This document shows, piece by piece, positions 25,843-36,313 of a DNA stretch of 64,000 nucleotides (the stretch's first letter is position 1; every line of letters starts with the position of its first letter). The stretch is from Solimonas marina (lineage in GTDB: Bacteria > Pseudomonadota > Gammaproteobacteria > Nevskiales > Nevskiaceae), in NCBI RefSeq assembly GCF_012241385.1, contig NZ_JAAVXB010000001.1:310001-374000 (forward strand). The letters are read 5' to 3'. The position numbers were made by a program, and so were the translations under genes. The notes beneath the pieces are model-generated. The model ran no database searches. It was given only the letters and a program-made list of their open reading frames with translations, and was not told the origin of the DNA.

Positions 25843-26832
25843 ATGGATGCCGTTCTCAGTCAGCTTGCCGAATCCGTTGCCAGCGCCCGTGATCTGGAGA
25901 CGCTGACGCGGCCCTTGCTCGAGCTGCTGGAGTCAGTCACGGGCATGGAGAGCACCTATCTGACGTCGATCGACGCCGAGGCCGACGCCCAGCAGGTGCT
26001 GTACGCCTACAACACGCAGACCCTACAGATTCCCGAGGGCCTGACCGTGACCTGGAGCGATACGCTGTGCAAGCGCGCGCTCGAGGAAGACCACCCGTAC
26101 GCCGACGATGTCGAAACCCGCTGGCGCGATTCGGCGGCGGCGCGCGCCCTGGGCATCAAGACCTATGTCAGCCAGCCGGTGCGCAATCTCGACGGCAGCG
26201 TTTGCGGCACCTTGTGCGCGGCCAGTGATCGGCGCGTCGAGCTGGCGCCACGAACGCTCAAGCTGCTGACCATGTTCGCGACCTTGATCGCGCATCAGAT
26301 CGAGCGCGAGCGCCTGCTCGAGCGCCTGCAGCGCGAGAATCAGGAGCTGAGCTCACACGCCCTGATCGATCCGCTGACCGGCATCGCCAACCGCCGCGCG
26401 CTGCAGCAGGAGCTACGGCGCATGCTGGCACGCGCCGCGCGAGACGGCGGCAACGTGCAGCTGGCCTTCATCGATCTCGACGGCTTCAAGGCGATCAACG
26501 ATCGCTACGGCCACGAGATTGGCGATCGGTTCCTGATGTTCATCGCCGGCAAGCTGGTGGCCGGCACCCGGGTCGGCGATATCGTCGCGCGCCTCGGCGG
26601 CGATGAGTTCGTGGTGGCCGCATCGAGCGGCGATGCCGACAATCTGCGCGAGCGCGTCGAGGCGCTGACCGCCGGCCGCTTCCACGTCGACGACATCATC
26701 ATCGACTATCGCGGCGCCAGTGTCGGCCTTGCCGTCTCGGTGCCAGGCGAGAGCGAACCGGACGCCCTGCTGATGCGCGGCGACGCCGCCATGTACGCGA
26801 TCAAGCACGCCCGCCACGCCGCACGCGCCTGA
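25843..26832 (+). CDS. Diguanylate cyclase with GAF sensor domain
   Basis: A 329-residue cytoplasmic protein. Residues about 20-155 form a GAF domain (SVTGMESTYLTSI through TLKLLTMFATLIAHQIE). Residues about 165-329 form a GGDEF domain with intact active site RLGGDEFVV and an inhibitory I-site RVGD five residues before it. It should make c-di-GMP and be feedback-inhibited. The start at 25843 gives the full GAF domain. The gene lies 30 nt after the LysR gene on the same strand, possibly co-transcribed. The GAF ligand is not predictable. Confidence 0.9.
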   Translation: MDAVLSQLAESVASARDLETLTRPLLELLESVTGMESTYLTSIDAEADAQQVLYAYNTQTLQIPEGLTVTWSDTLCKRALEEDHPYADDVETRWRDSAAARALGIKTYVSQPVRNLDGSVCGTLCAASDRRVELAPRTLKLLTMFATLIAHQIERERLLERLQRENQELSSHALIDPLTGIANRRALQQELRRMLARAARDGGNVQLAFIDLDGFKAINDRYGHEIGDRFLMFIAGKLVAGTRVGDIVARLGGDEFVVAASSGDADNLRERVEALTAGRFHVDDIIIDYRGASVGLAVSVPGESEPDALLMRGDAAMYAIKHARHAARA

Positions 26833-26867
26833 GCAAGAGACGCGGCGGCAATCCGCCCGCCGCAGGA

Positions 26868-27827
26868 TCAGACCTGCAACACGATGCGCTCCGAAGACGG
26901 CTGCTTCCACGCCGCCTCGACGTCGGCGAGCGGTACCGCGCGCGCGTCGATCTTCAAACCGGCCGATGCCATTTCCGCGAACATTTTGCCGATGACCTGC
27001 ACGAGACCGGCATACGAGACGCTGCCGAGACCGCTGCCCATCAGCTCCAGACCGGAGCTGCGCAGCGTACCGGCCGGCAACGGCAGCGTCGGCCCGGCCA
27101 GGTTGCCGATATTGACGAAGCGCACGCGCGGCTGCGCGGCCGCCGAACCATGGCCGGATGCCGCTTCGAGCAGGCAAGCCGCCGGAGCGCCCCACAGGTA
27201 GTCGAGCACGACGTCGATGCCGTTGCCGTACAACTCGTCGCGAAACGCCGCCGTCAGCTTGTCCGGTGATTGATCGAGGCCAATGAAGTGATCGGCACCG
27301 AGCGCGCGCAGCTCGTCGGCCACGTCCGGCTTGCGCGCGGTGGCGACGATGCGCGACGCACCGAGGTGCTTGGCGATCTGGATCGCCAGGCGTCCGGACG
27401 TACCGGCGGCACCGTTGACCAGCACCGTCTCGCCGGCCCGGAACTGCGCGCGCGCTTCAAGCGCCGCCCACGACGACATGCCGGGATTGGCGATGGCCGC
27501 GGCGGTCACGTTGTCGACGTGTTCGGGCAGTGCCACGCACTGCGTCGCGGCGACCGCCACGGTCTCGGCCATCGCACCGATCGGCGCGCGCGGAAATGCG
27601 AAGTAGACGCGCGTCCCGTCCGCGAGCCGGCCGACGCCATCGGCGCCGGGCACGAACGGCAGCGTCTTGCCGCTGCTGTAATGCTTGCCGGCCGCCTGTG
27701 CGCGCACCAACTGACTGATCGCCGCGGCCGTCGTCGACACCAAGACATCGCCTTCTTGCGCCTGCGGCGCGTCGATCTCGCCATAGACCGGCACATGATC
27801 AAACGAGCGGACAATCGCAGCTTTCAT
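26868..27827 (-). CDS. MDR-family NADPH:quinone reductase-like protein
   Basis: A 319-residue protein from ATG 27827 (MKAAIVRSFDHVPVYGE). The GroES-like half has LPFVPGADGVGRLADG and the Rossmann half VNGAAGTSGRLAIQIAKHLGAS. No zinc ligands are seen. The family reduces quinones or alpha,beta-unsaturated carbonyls with NADPH. The gene is convergent with the diguanylate cyclase gene and divergent from an aldo/keto reductase gene. Confidence 0.8.
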   Translation of the reverse strand: MKAAIVRSFDHVPVYGEIDAPQAQEGDVLVSTTAAAISQLVRAQAAGKHYSSGKTLPFVPGADGVGRLADGTRVYFAFPRAPIGAMAETVAVAATQCVALPEHVDNVTAAAIANPGMSSWAALEARAQFRAGETVLVNGAAGTSGRLAIQIAKHLGASRIVATARKPDVADELRALGADHFIGLDQSPDKLTAAFRDELYGNGIDVVLDYLWGAPAACLLEAASGHGSAAAQPRVRFVNIGNLAGPTLPLPAGTLRSSGLELMGSGLGSVSYAGLVQVIGKMFAEMASAGLKIDARAVPLADVEAAWKQPSSERIVLQV

Positions 27828-27973
27828 CGGCAACTCCGTGGCGGTGGCAAAGCCGCGATGGTACGCGACTGCGTTGCACGATCGCGCAACGGACTCGGCG
27901 TATCGTGTTATCGATTGTGGCGCCGGCATGCGTACAGTGATCAGCTCCCCGCTTCCGCACCAAGGATCCCCAC

Positions 27974-28969
<996 letters not shown>

Positions 28970-28990
28970 TCGACGCGCCATCGGCGCCAT

Positions 28991-29018
28991 CCGGTCGCGG
29001 CGCGTGCGCCGCGACCGG
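28991..29018. terminator. Perfect GC hairpin between convergent genes
   Basis: CCGGTCGCGGCGC-GT-GCGCCGCGACCGG is a perfect 13-bp stem with a 2-nt spacer. It lies between the convergent aldo/keto reductase and DapA-family genes. No T-tract follows on either side, so it is a probable but non-canonical bidirectional terminator. Confidence 0.5.
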
Positions 29019-29027
29019 CAGCCGTGA

Positions 29028-29912
29028 TCAGGCCGCGAGCGGCGGATCGGCCAGCATCGTCGCCAGGCGCTGACGCAGACCGTCCGTGGCCGCGTGCATC
29101 GGCGCACGGCAGCGCGCGTCGATCCAGCCCTGCGCCGCCAACGCGGCCTTGATGCCGGCCGGATTCGGTTCGTCGAACAGGGTGCGGATCAGCGGCCACA
29201 GCGCATGGAAATGGCGCTGTGCGTCGGCGAGCCTGCCGTCCTGCATCGCCGCGTGGACGGCCGCGAAACGCTGCGGATGCAAATGCGCGGACGCCGCGAT
29301 CGCGCCGCTGCCGCCAAGCGCCAGCGTCGCCAGCAGATGGCCGTCCTCGCCAGCCAGCACGGCAAGCGGCGTGTGCGTGATCAGTTCCAGCGTCAGCGTT
29401 GGGTCGCCGCCGCAGTCCTTGACCGCGCGGATATTCGGATGTCGCGCGATCGCCGCGAACGCTTCGAACGACAGCGCCACGCCGGTCCGATACGGAATGT
29501 TGTAGACGACGATGGGCCACGGCGACGCGTCGGCCAACGCCAGGTAGTAGTCGATCAGCGCCGCCTGCGACGGTCGCACGTAGTACGGCGGCGTCACCAG
29601 CAGCGCGTCGAGCCGGCGCGTGCGCAACGCCGCGATCGTGTCATGCAGATGCCCGAGATGCGGCCCGCCGAGCCCGAACATCAGCCGAGTATCCGGGGCC
29701 GCGGCCCGCACGCTGTCGAGCACCGCCAGTTGTTCGCCGTCGTCGAGTGCATGCGCCTCGCCGGTCGACCCACAAACGACAAGACCGGCGACATGTGGCG
29801 CCAGATGCTGCGCCAGGCGCCGCAGCGCGTCGTGATCGACCGCGCCGTCAGCCGCAAACGGCGTGACCAGCGGCACCCAGATGCCCGAAAAAAGTCCTGT
29901 TTGAGATTCCAT
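29028..29912 (-). CDS. Dihydrodipicolinate synthase-family aldolase/lyase
   Basis: A 294-residue TIM-barrel protein from ATG 29912 (MESQTGLFSGIWVPLVTPF). Family motifs: GSTGEA (dapA GTTGE position), catalytic Tyr in VVYNIPYRTG and Schiff-base Lys in IRAVKDCGGD. It forms Schiff bases with pyruvate or a 2-oxo acid. Whether it is the lysine-pathway DapA or a catabolic paralogue is undecided. The isolated position and divergences such as GSTGEA suggest a paralogue (for example KDG aldolase or hydroxy-oxo-acid aldolase type). Confidence 0.82.
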   Translation of the reverse strand: MESQTGLFSGIWVPLVTPFAADGAVDHDALRRLAQHLAPHVAGLVVCGSTGEAHALDDGEQLAVLDSVRAAAPDTRLMFGLGGPHLGHLHDTIAALRTRRLDALLVTPPYYVRPSQAALIDYYLALADASPWPIVVYNIPYRTGVALSFEAFAAIARHPNIRAVKDCGGDPTLTLELITHTPLAVLAGEDGHLLATLALGGSGAIAASAHLHPQRFAAVHAAMQDGRLADAQRHFHALWPLIRTLFDEPNPAGIKAALAAQGWIDARCRAPMHAATDGLRQRLATMLADPPLAA

Positions 29913-30264
29913 GATGTATCCCGCATGACGAAAGATTCCGACCGGTGAACGGTCAGGCTCGCGTGCGGAACATTGGGATCGAATCGAGAAGCATCTTGAA
30001 CACCACTCCGCCAGCTTGCCTGACGGAGCCCACGCCCCGGTCAGGTAGGCGTGAGTTTTTTCTGCAACGCACAGCACGACAGCCCGGCTTGGCGACCGGT
30101 GCCGAAACAAAGCTGCGCGCGGCGAATATCGAACATGGGCGGATTATCCAGAGCGGGCCGCGCGCACGTCAACGCGGCCCGGCTGCCAACCTCGTCCGGG
30201 GCGACGATTGCACGACGCCCGACGCTGGCGCATCATCGCGCCGCCGCGACGTCCTGCGCCGCGG
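29913..30264. other. 352-bp gene-free region upstream of the FMN riboswitch
   Basis: I find no convincing coding sequence. It must contain the promoter of the DapA-family gene (minus) and that of the riboswitch-ribH unit (plus), but no clear -10/-35 pair was resolved. A minus-strand open frame runs through part of it, joined to the DapA-family gene, but it has no family resemblance. Confidence 0.4.
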
Positions 30265-30404
<140 letters not shown>

Positions 30405-30417
30405 TGCTGATGTCGTA

Positions 30418-30481
30418 GCAGCCGTGCGGCTGCGCGGCGCGCGTGTGCCCCGGGGTCCTCTATGCGAACCACGGAGCCCCG
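30418..30481 (+). promoter_or_regulatory. Expression platform between riboswitch and ribH
   Basis: A short hairpin GCAGCC-GTGC-GGCTGC lies at 30418-30433. Then CGGGGTCC near 30459 can pair imperfectly with GGAGCCCCG, which contains the ribosome-binding GGAG just before the ATG at 30482. No T-tract is present, so translational rather than transcriptional control is the better inference. Confidence 0.5.
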
Positions 30482-30991
30482 ATGAATCAAGCCGTTTTTC
30501 CCGACGCCGTTTCGAGCCCGACCGCCGGCGATGCGCCGCGTCGCGTCGCCTTCATCCAGAGCTGCTGGCACCGCGAGATCGTCGATCGCGCGCATGCCGG
30601 CTTCGTCGAGCAGATGATGCAGGCCAGCTGGTCGGCCGACGCCATCGAGCATTTCACGGTGCCCGGCGCCTACGAGCTGCCCTTGCAAGCGCGCCTGCTG
30701 GCCAAGAGCGGCCGCTACGCGGCGGTGGTCGCCGCCGGGCTGGTCGTCGACGGCGGCATCTACCGCCACGACTTCGTCGCCCACGCGGTCATCGACGGCC
30801 TGATGCGTGTCCAGCTCGATCTCGAAGTGCCGGTGCTGTCGGTGGTGCTGACGCCGCATCATTTCCACGAGCACGATTTTCATCGTCAGCTGTTCCACGG
30901 TCACTTCTTCGAAAAGGGCCGCGAGGCGGCGCAGGCCTGTGTCGGTGCGATCGCTGCAACCGAGCGCGCACGCGCGCTGCAGCCCGCCTGA
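30482..30991 (+). CDS. ribH: 6,7-dimethyl-8-ribityllumazine synthase, type II (RibH2-like)
   Basis: A 169-residue protein from ATG 30482 with GGAG upstream. FIQSCWHREIVDRAH, VPGAYELPLQARLLAKSG and VLTPHHFHEHDFH match the RibH2-type (Brucella decameric) lumazine synthases rather than the icosahedral RibH1. It condenses 5-amino-6-ribitylaminouracil with dihydroxybutanone phosphate in riboflavin synthesis. It stands alone behind an FMN riboswitch, without ribBDE, so it is probably a second, FMN-regulated lumazine synthase supplementing a main rib operon elsewhere. Confidence 0.93.
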   Translation: MNQAVFPDAVSSPTAGDAPRRVAFIQSCWHREIVDRAHAGFVEQMMQASWSADAIEHFTVPGAYELPLQARLLAKSGRYAAVVAAGLVVDGGIYRHDFVAHAVIDGLMRVQLDLEVPVLSVVLTPHHFHEHDFHRQLFHGHFFEKGREAAQACVGAIAATERARALQPA

Positions 30992-31099
30992 AGACCCGGC
31001 GGCGCCCGCCACCGGCCTCCACGCTGGACAGCGAGCCTCGTCGCAGGTCATCGTCGGCAGCACGAAGAACGACCGGACCGTCCGGAAGGAGAGGCGTAC

Positions 31100-34000
31100 T
31101 TGAAGGCACACCGGCAATGCGCGCTCGGCATTCGTCTGCTGCTGTTGGGGTTCGCTGTCGCATTTGCCGCGCCGCTGCTGGCGCAACCGGCACCGCTGGC
31201 CACCGCCGAACAGCACGCGGTCGATGCCTCGCGAGACCAGCTGCGCAACGAGATCGCCGATCTGCAGCGCCTGCTCGACGGTGAGCTGCCAGCACACAAC
31301 GAGCTGGCGGCGCTGTTCGAGATCGATCTCGACGACAGTGCCGCCGTTGCCCAGCGCGCCGCCACGCTGCGCCAGCGCCTCGCCGATCTGCCACCGGCGC
31401 CGGCCGCGGCGGTCACAGCCGATGATGCGAAACCCGCTGCGGACGCAACCGCCGACGCCGGTGGCGGCGACGATGACGCCCTGCGCATCGAACGTGACCG
31501 ACTGCGCCTGGCCTTCCTCAGCCTGCCCGCCGACCGCCGTCAGGCTCTGCTCGAAGCTGACCGCCTGCGCCGGCAGCAGCAAAGCGCCGCCGCCGAGCAA
31601 CAAGCATCCGCCGCGGCGCTGGCCGCCACCGAGCAGGCCCGCAACCAGGCGCTGGCCGCCGCCAGCAACGCGACCAGCGATGCACAGCGCGCATTCGCGA
31701 CCCAGCAGGCCCGCCTGCTGGCCTATGCCAGCGAGCTGACGACGCTACGTCAGACCTGGGCGCAGACCCAGCAAAGCCAGCTCGCACAGCGCCGCGAACT
31801 GCTCGAACGCTACGCAGCGGTCATCGATGCAACGCCGCTGGCACCGGCGCGGGCCGATGCGCTCTACAGCAGCATCCGCACCGACCTGGCGCAATTGCGA
31901 ATCGCCGCCGACGACGCGCTGAACGCGCTCAACGCACCGTCGGATGTCGCACCACTGCCCGACGACCTTGGCAGTGTCGGGCTCGACGCGGCGGATGCCG
32001 ACAAGCTGCGCGCATTACACGCACGCCTCGATGGCGAGCGCGCCGACATGGGCCAGCGCGAAGCGCAGCAGCGCTACGAAACCGCCGACGCGCTGATGGA
32101 TACGCTGAGCACGCTGCAAAAGCGCCGCGTCGCACTGCTGCCAATGCTGTCGCCGGCCAAGCGCGCCGAGGTCACCGGCTTTACGCGCGATGGTTTCGAA
32201 CGCCTCGTCAGCGAGGTCGATCATCTGCGCCTGATGGCGCGCTGGTATCCGATCCAGCGCCTACATCGCGTCCGCAGTCTCGCGGGCTTGCTGCACAACC
32301 TGTTCGACGCCGGTCGCGTCGGCGTCGAATTCACGACGCTGATCATTCTGCTCGGCGGCTTGTGGTTCGTCCGTCGCCGCAGCCGGCCGTGGCTGCGACG
32401 CGCACAGCACTGGCTGTCGGCGCACGTCCAGCCGCGCACGCTGATGCTGCGCGTCGACAATCTGATGCAGATGCTGGTCGCCGTCGCGCAGGAGCTGGTC
32501 GTGCTGTGCGGCGTCTATCTGGTCTTCGACGGCCTGCTGCACGGCGCTCAGGGTGCGGCCGAGCTGGCGACGATTCGCAAGCTCGCCTACGCCTACGCGT
32601 TCTACGCGCTGGCCCTGGCCTTCATTCATCGCGTGCTGCTGACAGCGGTCTCGCGCTATCGCACGGTCGACCCGGCGCTCAACGAGAAGATCCGGCGCTC
32701 GGTACGGCTGGTGGCACGACTGGCGCTGCTGGTCAGCGTCTATCTGATCGTGGCGCAGGTGCTGCTCGGCCGCGGCGCGTTGTACGGCATTGCCAAGGAC
32801 GTTGCGACGGTCGGCGCCTTCATCGTGTTCTGGCGCCTGATTCATGCCTGGCGCGTCGAAATCACTCGTGCCTATCTGCAGATTTCGCCGACGGGACGGC
32901 TCGCCGAACTGGTCCGCCTCAGCCAGAAGCGTCGCTACGGCCTGGTCGTCAGCGTCGCCGCATTCGCGTTCGTCGCCGCACGCGGCCTGTGGACCTGGCT
33001 GCGCGATCTGGCGCTGGGCTTTCAGCAGACGCGCAAGGCACTCGCGTATCTGTTCCGCCGCCAGCTCGAACGACAATCGAAGAACCAGGCGGCGGCGCCC
33101 GACCCGAGCCTGCTGCCGGCCGATCTGCAGGCGGCGCTGACCGAAGAGCCGGCGCCGGCCGAATTGAGCATCGACCACTATCCGCAGCTCGCCGAGGTCG
33201 CGGCGATGGCAACGCGTCTGGCCGGCGGCGGCCACGGTGGACTGGTCGCACTCAGCGGCGAGCGTGGCGCCGGCAAGACCACTTGGCTACTGGCCCTGCA
33301 ACGTCAGCTCGGCGATGCGCTGCCGCTGCGCCTCGAAACCCTGCAGACCCGCGTCGCGACCCGTGCCAGCGCCTGCCGTGCCCTCGCCGAGCTGCTCGGC
33401 TGCGACAGCACCGATGACCCGGACGCGTTGATCGCCGCCGCGCTGCAGGCACCGCCGCAAGTGGTGATGATCGATCTGGCGCAGAACCTGGTATTGCGCA
33501 CGGTCGGCGGGCTCGATGGCTACGAATGCTTCGTCTACATCGCGCGCGCCACCGCGTCACGTGTCCTGTGGGTGGTGTCGTTCGCCGCCGCGCCGTTCCA
33601 CTTCCTGCAGCGCGTACATCCCGGACGCGAGGTCTATGACCGCAGGGTCATGCTCAGCGCCTGGAGCGAGCAGGACATCGGCACGCTGATCAACACGCGC
33701 ATGCAGCACGCCGGCTACACCGCCGACTATGATCAACTGCTGCTGAATTCGGTGGCGCTGGCGCCACCCGGCGTCGGCAGCAACAACGGCAATGCTGCGG
33801 AGCGCATCGCCGATCGCTATCACCGCCTGATCTGGGATTACTCGGACGGCAATCCGCGCGTTGCCCTGCATTTCTTCCGGCTGTCCTTGAGCCCCGCCGG
33901 CGAGCGCAAGGTCACCGTGCGCCTGTTCCAGATGCCGTCCGGCAATGCGCTCGAGGAAACCGCGGCGCGCACGCGCCTGGTCCTGGCCTGCCTGCATCAT

Positions 34001-34192
34001 CACGAGAACCTGACTGCCATCGAGGCCGCCAGCTCGCTGCGCTTTCCGGTCGACGAATGTGTGCAGACCCTGGAGCGCCTGCAACGCGCCGGCTTTCTGG
34101 TTTGCGAGGCCGACGCACGCTACCGCGTCACCAGTCACTGGAATCGCGCGGTGCTGCGCTTCCTGCAACGCAAGAAACTGCTCGCCGCATGA
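31100..34192 (+). CDS. Membrane-anchored P-loop ATPase with MscK-like periplasmic/TM N-terminal half
   Basis: A 1030-residue protein from a TTG start with AAGGAGAGG upstream. It has a signal peptide (cleaved near LLAQPAPLA) and then about 370 residues of Ala/Gln/Leu-rich helices with coiled-coil character (about 40-390). Roughly six membrane segments follow (about 405-425, 457-480, 496-517, 537-557, 565-585, 613-635). A cytoplasmic ATPase half has Walker A GERGAGKTT near residue 720 and Walker B-like VVMIDLA near 788. A helical C terminus with SDGNPRVALHFF-type sensor-2 region follows. The front half resembles large mechanosensitive channels (MscK/MscM), but the MscS pore is absent and replaced by the ATPase. 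The next gene supplies a bare MscS pore. I do not recognise a characterised homologue. Confidence 0.75.
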   Translation: MKAHRQCALGIRLLLLGFAVAFAAPLLAQPAPLATAEQHAVDASRDQLRNEIADLQRLLDGELPAHNELAALFEIDLDDSAAVAQRAATLRQRLADLPPAPAAAVTADDAKPAADATADAGGGDDDALRIERDRLRLAFLSLPADRRQALLEADRLRRQQQSAAAEQQASAAALAATEQARNQALAAASNATSDAQRAFATQQARLLAYASELTTLRQTWAQTQQSQLAQRRELLERYAAVIDATPLAPARADALYSSIRTDLAQLRIAADDALNALNAPSDVAPLPDDLGSVGLDAADADKLRALHARLDGERADMGQREAQQRYETADALMDTLSTLQKRRVALLPMLSPAKRAEVTGFTRDGFERLVSEVDHLRLMARWYPIQRLHRVRSLAGLLHNLFDAGRVGVEFTTLIILLGGLWFVRRRSRPWLRRAQHWLSAHVQPRTLMLRVDNLMQMLVAVAQELVVLCGVYLVFDGLLHGAQGAAELATIRKLAYAYAFYALALAFIHRVLLTAVSRYRTVDPALNEKIRRSVRLVARLALLVSVYLIVAQVLLGRGALYGIAKDVATVGAFIVFWRLIHAWRVEITRAYLQISPTGRLAELVRLSQKRRYGLVVSVAAFAFVAARGLWTWLRDLALGFQQTRKALAYLFRRQLERQSKNQAAAPDPSLLPADLQAALTEEPAPAELSIDHYPQLAEVAAMATRLAGGGHGGLVALSGERGAGKTTWLLALQRQLGDALPLRLETLQTRVATRASACRALAELLGCDSTDDPDALIAAALQAPPQVVMIDLAQNLVLRTVGGLDGYECFVYIARATASRVLWVVSFAAAPFHFLQRVHPGREVYDRRVMLSAWSEQDIGTLINTRMQHAGYTADYDQLLLNSVALAPPGVGSNNGNAAERIADRYHRLIWDYSDGNPRVALHFFRLSLSPAGERKVTVRLFQMPSGNALEETAARTRLVLACLHHHENLTAIEAASSLRFPVDECVQTLERLQRAGFLVCEADARYRVTSHWNRAVLRFLQRKKLLAA

Positions 34193-34225
34193 CGACCGTA
34201 TCCACCATCGCCCGGAGCGCATCCC

Positions 34226-35050
34226 GTGGATAACGCCGCCGACGTTCTCAAATTCGTCCGCCCAGGCGGCATCCCGACCGCACTGCTGATTCTGGTACTG
34301 ACATGGTTCGCGGTGCAGCTGCTGCACAAGCTCGGCGAGAAGCTCGGCAATCGCATGGTCGACCGCCGTCTGGCGACCAACCAGATCGTCACCGTGCTGC
34401 GCTTCCTGCTCTACATCGGCGCGTTCGCGGCGGCGGTGCCGGTGGTGTTCGCGCTGACCAACGAAATGATGCTGGCACTTGGCGGCACGATCGCCGTCAC
34501 CGTCGGCTTCGCGCTCAAGGATCTGGCGGCATCGATCATCGCCGGCATCACGCTGCTGATCGACAAGCCTTTCCAGGTCGGCGACCGCGTCAGCTTCGAC
34601 GGCCACTACGGCGAGATCCAGTCGATCGGCCTGCGCTCGGTGCGGCTGGTCACGCTCGACGACAACGTGGTGACCATCCCGAACAACAAGTTCCTCAACG
34701 AAAGCGTGTCCAGCGGCAATGCCGGTGAGTTGCACATGCTGATCCAGCAGGACTTCTACATCGGCATCGACCAGGATCTGGAAACCGCCAAGCGCATCTG
34801 TCGTGAGGCGATCACGTCCTGCCCTTACGCGTTTCTCGAACGACCATGGGCGGTACTGGTCAACGAGGTCGTGCACGAGCAGTACTTCGCGCTGCGCCTG
34901 CGCACCAAGGTCTATGTGATGGACGTGCGCAACGAAAAACTGCTGGAGTCGGACGTCACCGAGCGCATCGTCGCCGGCTTCGCTGCGGCCGGCATCCAGC
35001 GACCGGCCATCCTCTATCGCAACGCGCCGGCGGCGGGCGGTCGCGACTGA
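34226..35050 (+). CDS. Small-conductance mechanosensitive channel (MscS family)
   Basis: A 274-residue MscS-domain protein with one or two leading TM helices and the pore helix TM3 in IAVTVGFALKDLAASIIAGI (Gly/Ala-rich, residues ~89-112). The beta domain follows (PFQVGDRVSFDGHYGEIQSIGLRSVRLVTLDD, read in blocks), then VTIPNNKFLNE and the alpha/beta domain. The length is close to E. coli MscS (286). It starts 33 nt after the ATPase gene and ends in a 1-nt overlap with the potassium channel gene, so the three are one operon. It probably opens on membrane tension or on coupling to the ATPase protein. Confidence 0.9.
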   Translation: MDNAADVLKFVRPGGIPTALLILVLTWFAVQLLHKLGEKLGNRMVDRRLATNQIVTVLRFLLYIGAFAAAVPVVFALTNEMMLALGGTIAVTVGFALKDLAASIIAGITLLIDKPFQVGDRVSFDGHYGEIQSIGLRSVRLVTLDDNVVTIPNNKFLNESVSSGNAGELHMLIQQDFYIGIDQDLETAKRICREAITSCPYAFLERPWAVLVNEVVHEQYFALRLRTKVYVMDVRNEKLLESDVTERIVAGFAAAGIQRPAILYRNAPAAGGRD

Positions 35051-36084
35051 TGGCACGCAACAAGTCGAGTGCGACTTCGCGGCTCTACATCAAGGCGCCG
35101 CGTTCCCCGGAACGCACACTGCTGGTCCGCCTCGGCCTGCTCGTCGCACTGGTGTCGATGATCCTCGGCATCTTCTGGTGGGACCGCGACGGCCTGCGCG
35201 ATCAGATCGATGGCCATGTCAGCTTTGGCGACGTCGCCTACTTCACAGCGGTGACCGTCGCCACCGTCGGCTATGGCGATATCGTGCCGGTGACCCCGCG
35301 CGCACGACTGGTCGACACCGTCCTCGTCACGCCAATCCGCCTGGTGATCTGGCTGATCTTTCTCGGAACCGCGTATGAGCTGGTGCTGCAACGCTGGCTG
35401 GAGGCCCGCCGCATGAGCCGCATGCAAAGCAAAATGAACGACCACCTGATCATCTGCGGCTTCGGCCACAGCGGCCAGAGTGCCGCGCACGAAGCCGTGG
35501 CGCGCGGTACACCGCCGGCCGCAGTGCTGGTGCTCGACGTCGACGACGCGCGCCTGGCCGCCGCCGCCGAATGCGGCTACATCGGCCTGCGCGGGGACGC
35601 CACGCGCGAGCACGACCTGGCCGACGCCGGCATCGAACGCGCCGGCGCCGTGCTGATCTGCCTGGATCGCGACGACTCCGCCGTGCTCGCGGTGCTGACT
35701 GTGCGCCAGCTCAACAAGACGGTGCGCATCGTCTGCTCGGTCAGCGAAGAAGAGAACATCAAGCTGATCCGCCAAGCCGGCGCCGACGCGATCATCGCGC
35801 CGGCGATCGTCGGCGGCTATCTGATGGCCGACTCCATGCAATCGTCGTTGATCGCCGACTACATCGAGGACCTGATGCGTTCCGACGGCCGCGTGCGCCT
35901 CATCGAGCGACTCGCGCGCGCCGACGAGATCGGCAAGCCGATGCGCGACATCGGTCCGGGCCTGATCGTGCGTCTGCATCGCGGCGAACAGCGCATCGGC
36001 TTCTGGGAAGCCGAAGCCGGCATCGTGCGCGCCGGCGACCGCCTGATCGAAATCGAGCCGCGCACGACGCCTGTGCACCGCTAG
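35050..36084 (+). CDS. Two-TM potassium channel with RCK (TrkA-N) domain
   Basis: A 344-residue protein. TM1 is about 24-45. The pore helix and selectivity filter are TAVTVATVGYGDIVP (K+ signature TVGYG, about 65-80) and TM2 about 92-112. Next comes an RCK Rossmann domain (IICGFGHSGQSAA, about 130-245) and a TrkA-C-like domain (about 260-340). This is the MthK/Kch-type layout: ligand-gated K+ channel of the inner membrane. Its start codon overlaps the MscS stop (TGATG), implying translational coupling. The dinucleotide-binding glycines are intact, so NAD(H) or another nucleotide may gate it. Confidence 0.9.
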   Translation: MARNKSSATSRLYIKAPRSPERTLLVRLGLLVALVSMILGIFWWDRDGLRDQIDGHVSFGDVAYFTAVTVATVGYGDIVPVTPRARLVDTVLVTPIRLVIWLIFLGTAYELVLQRWLEARRMSRMQSKMNDHLIICGFGHSGQSAAHEAVARGTPPAAVLVLDVDDARLAAAAECGYIGLRGDATREHDLADAGIERAGAVLICLDRDDSAVLAVLTVRQLNKTVRIVCSVSEEENIKLIRQAGADAIIAPAIVGGYLMADSMQSSLIADYIEDLMRSDGRVRLIERLARADEIGKPMRDIGPGLIVRLHRGEQRIGFWEAEAGIVRAGDRLIEIEPRTTPVHR

Positions 36085-36257
36085 GCGACGGCCGCAGCCA
36101 ACGCCACTCAGCGCGCCGGCATTTGCGGCGACCGCAGGGTCGGGCCAGGCGCTGCCGGTAACGAACACGCCGAAGGCGGCGAGCAGCACGGCGATGCTCT
36201 GAGATTCGGCGCGGGCGCGCCGCTGCGCTGAGCGCCCTGGATCATTGTCTGGGACAT

Positions 36258-36289
36258 AAAAAAACCGCGGCGCCTTGAAGGCGCCGCGG
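36258..36289 (-). terminator. Rho-independent terminator of the cold-shock gene
   Basis: On the minus strand, CCGCGGCGCC-TTCAA-GGCGCCGCGG is followed by seven T. It is a perfect 10-bp stem 24 nt after the cold-shock stop. Confidence 0.92.
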
Positions 36290-36313
36290 CGATACAGCGA
36301 ACAGCGTGACGGC

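Noticed and set aside
31100-34192. KAP or STAND defence NTPase
   Set aside because: A P-loop is present, but the secreted coiled-coil front, TM bundle and channel neighbours fit a transport or channel regulator better. Defence remains only a speculation.
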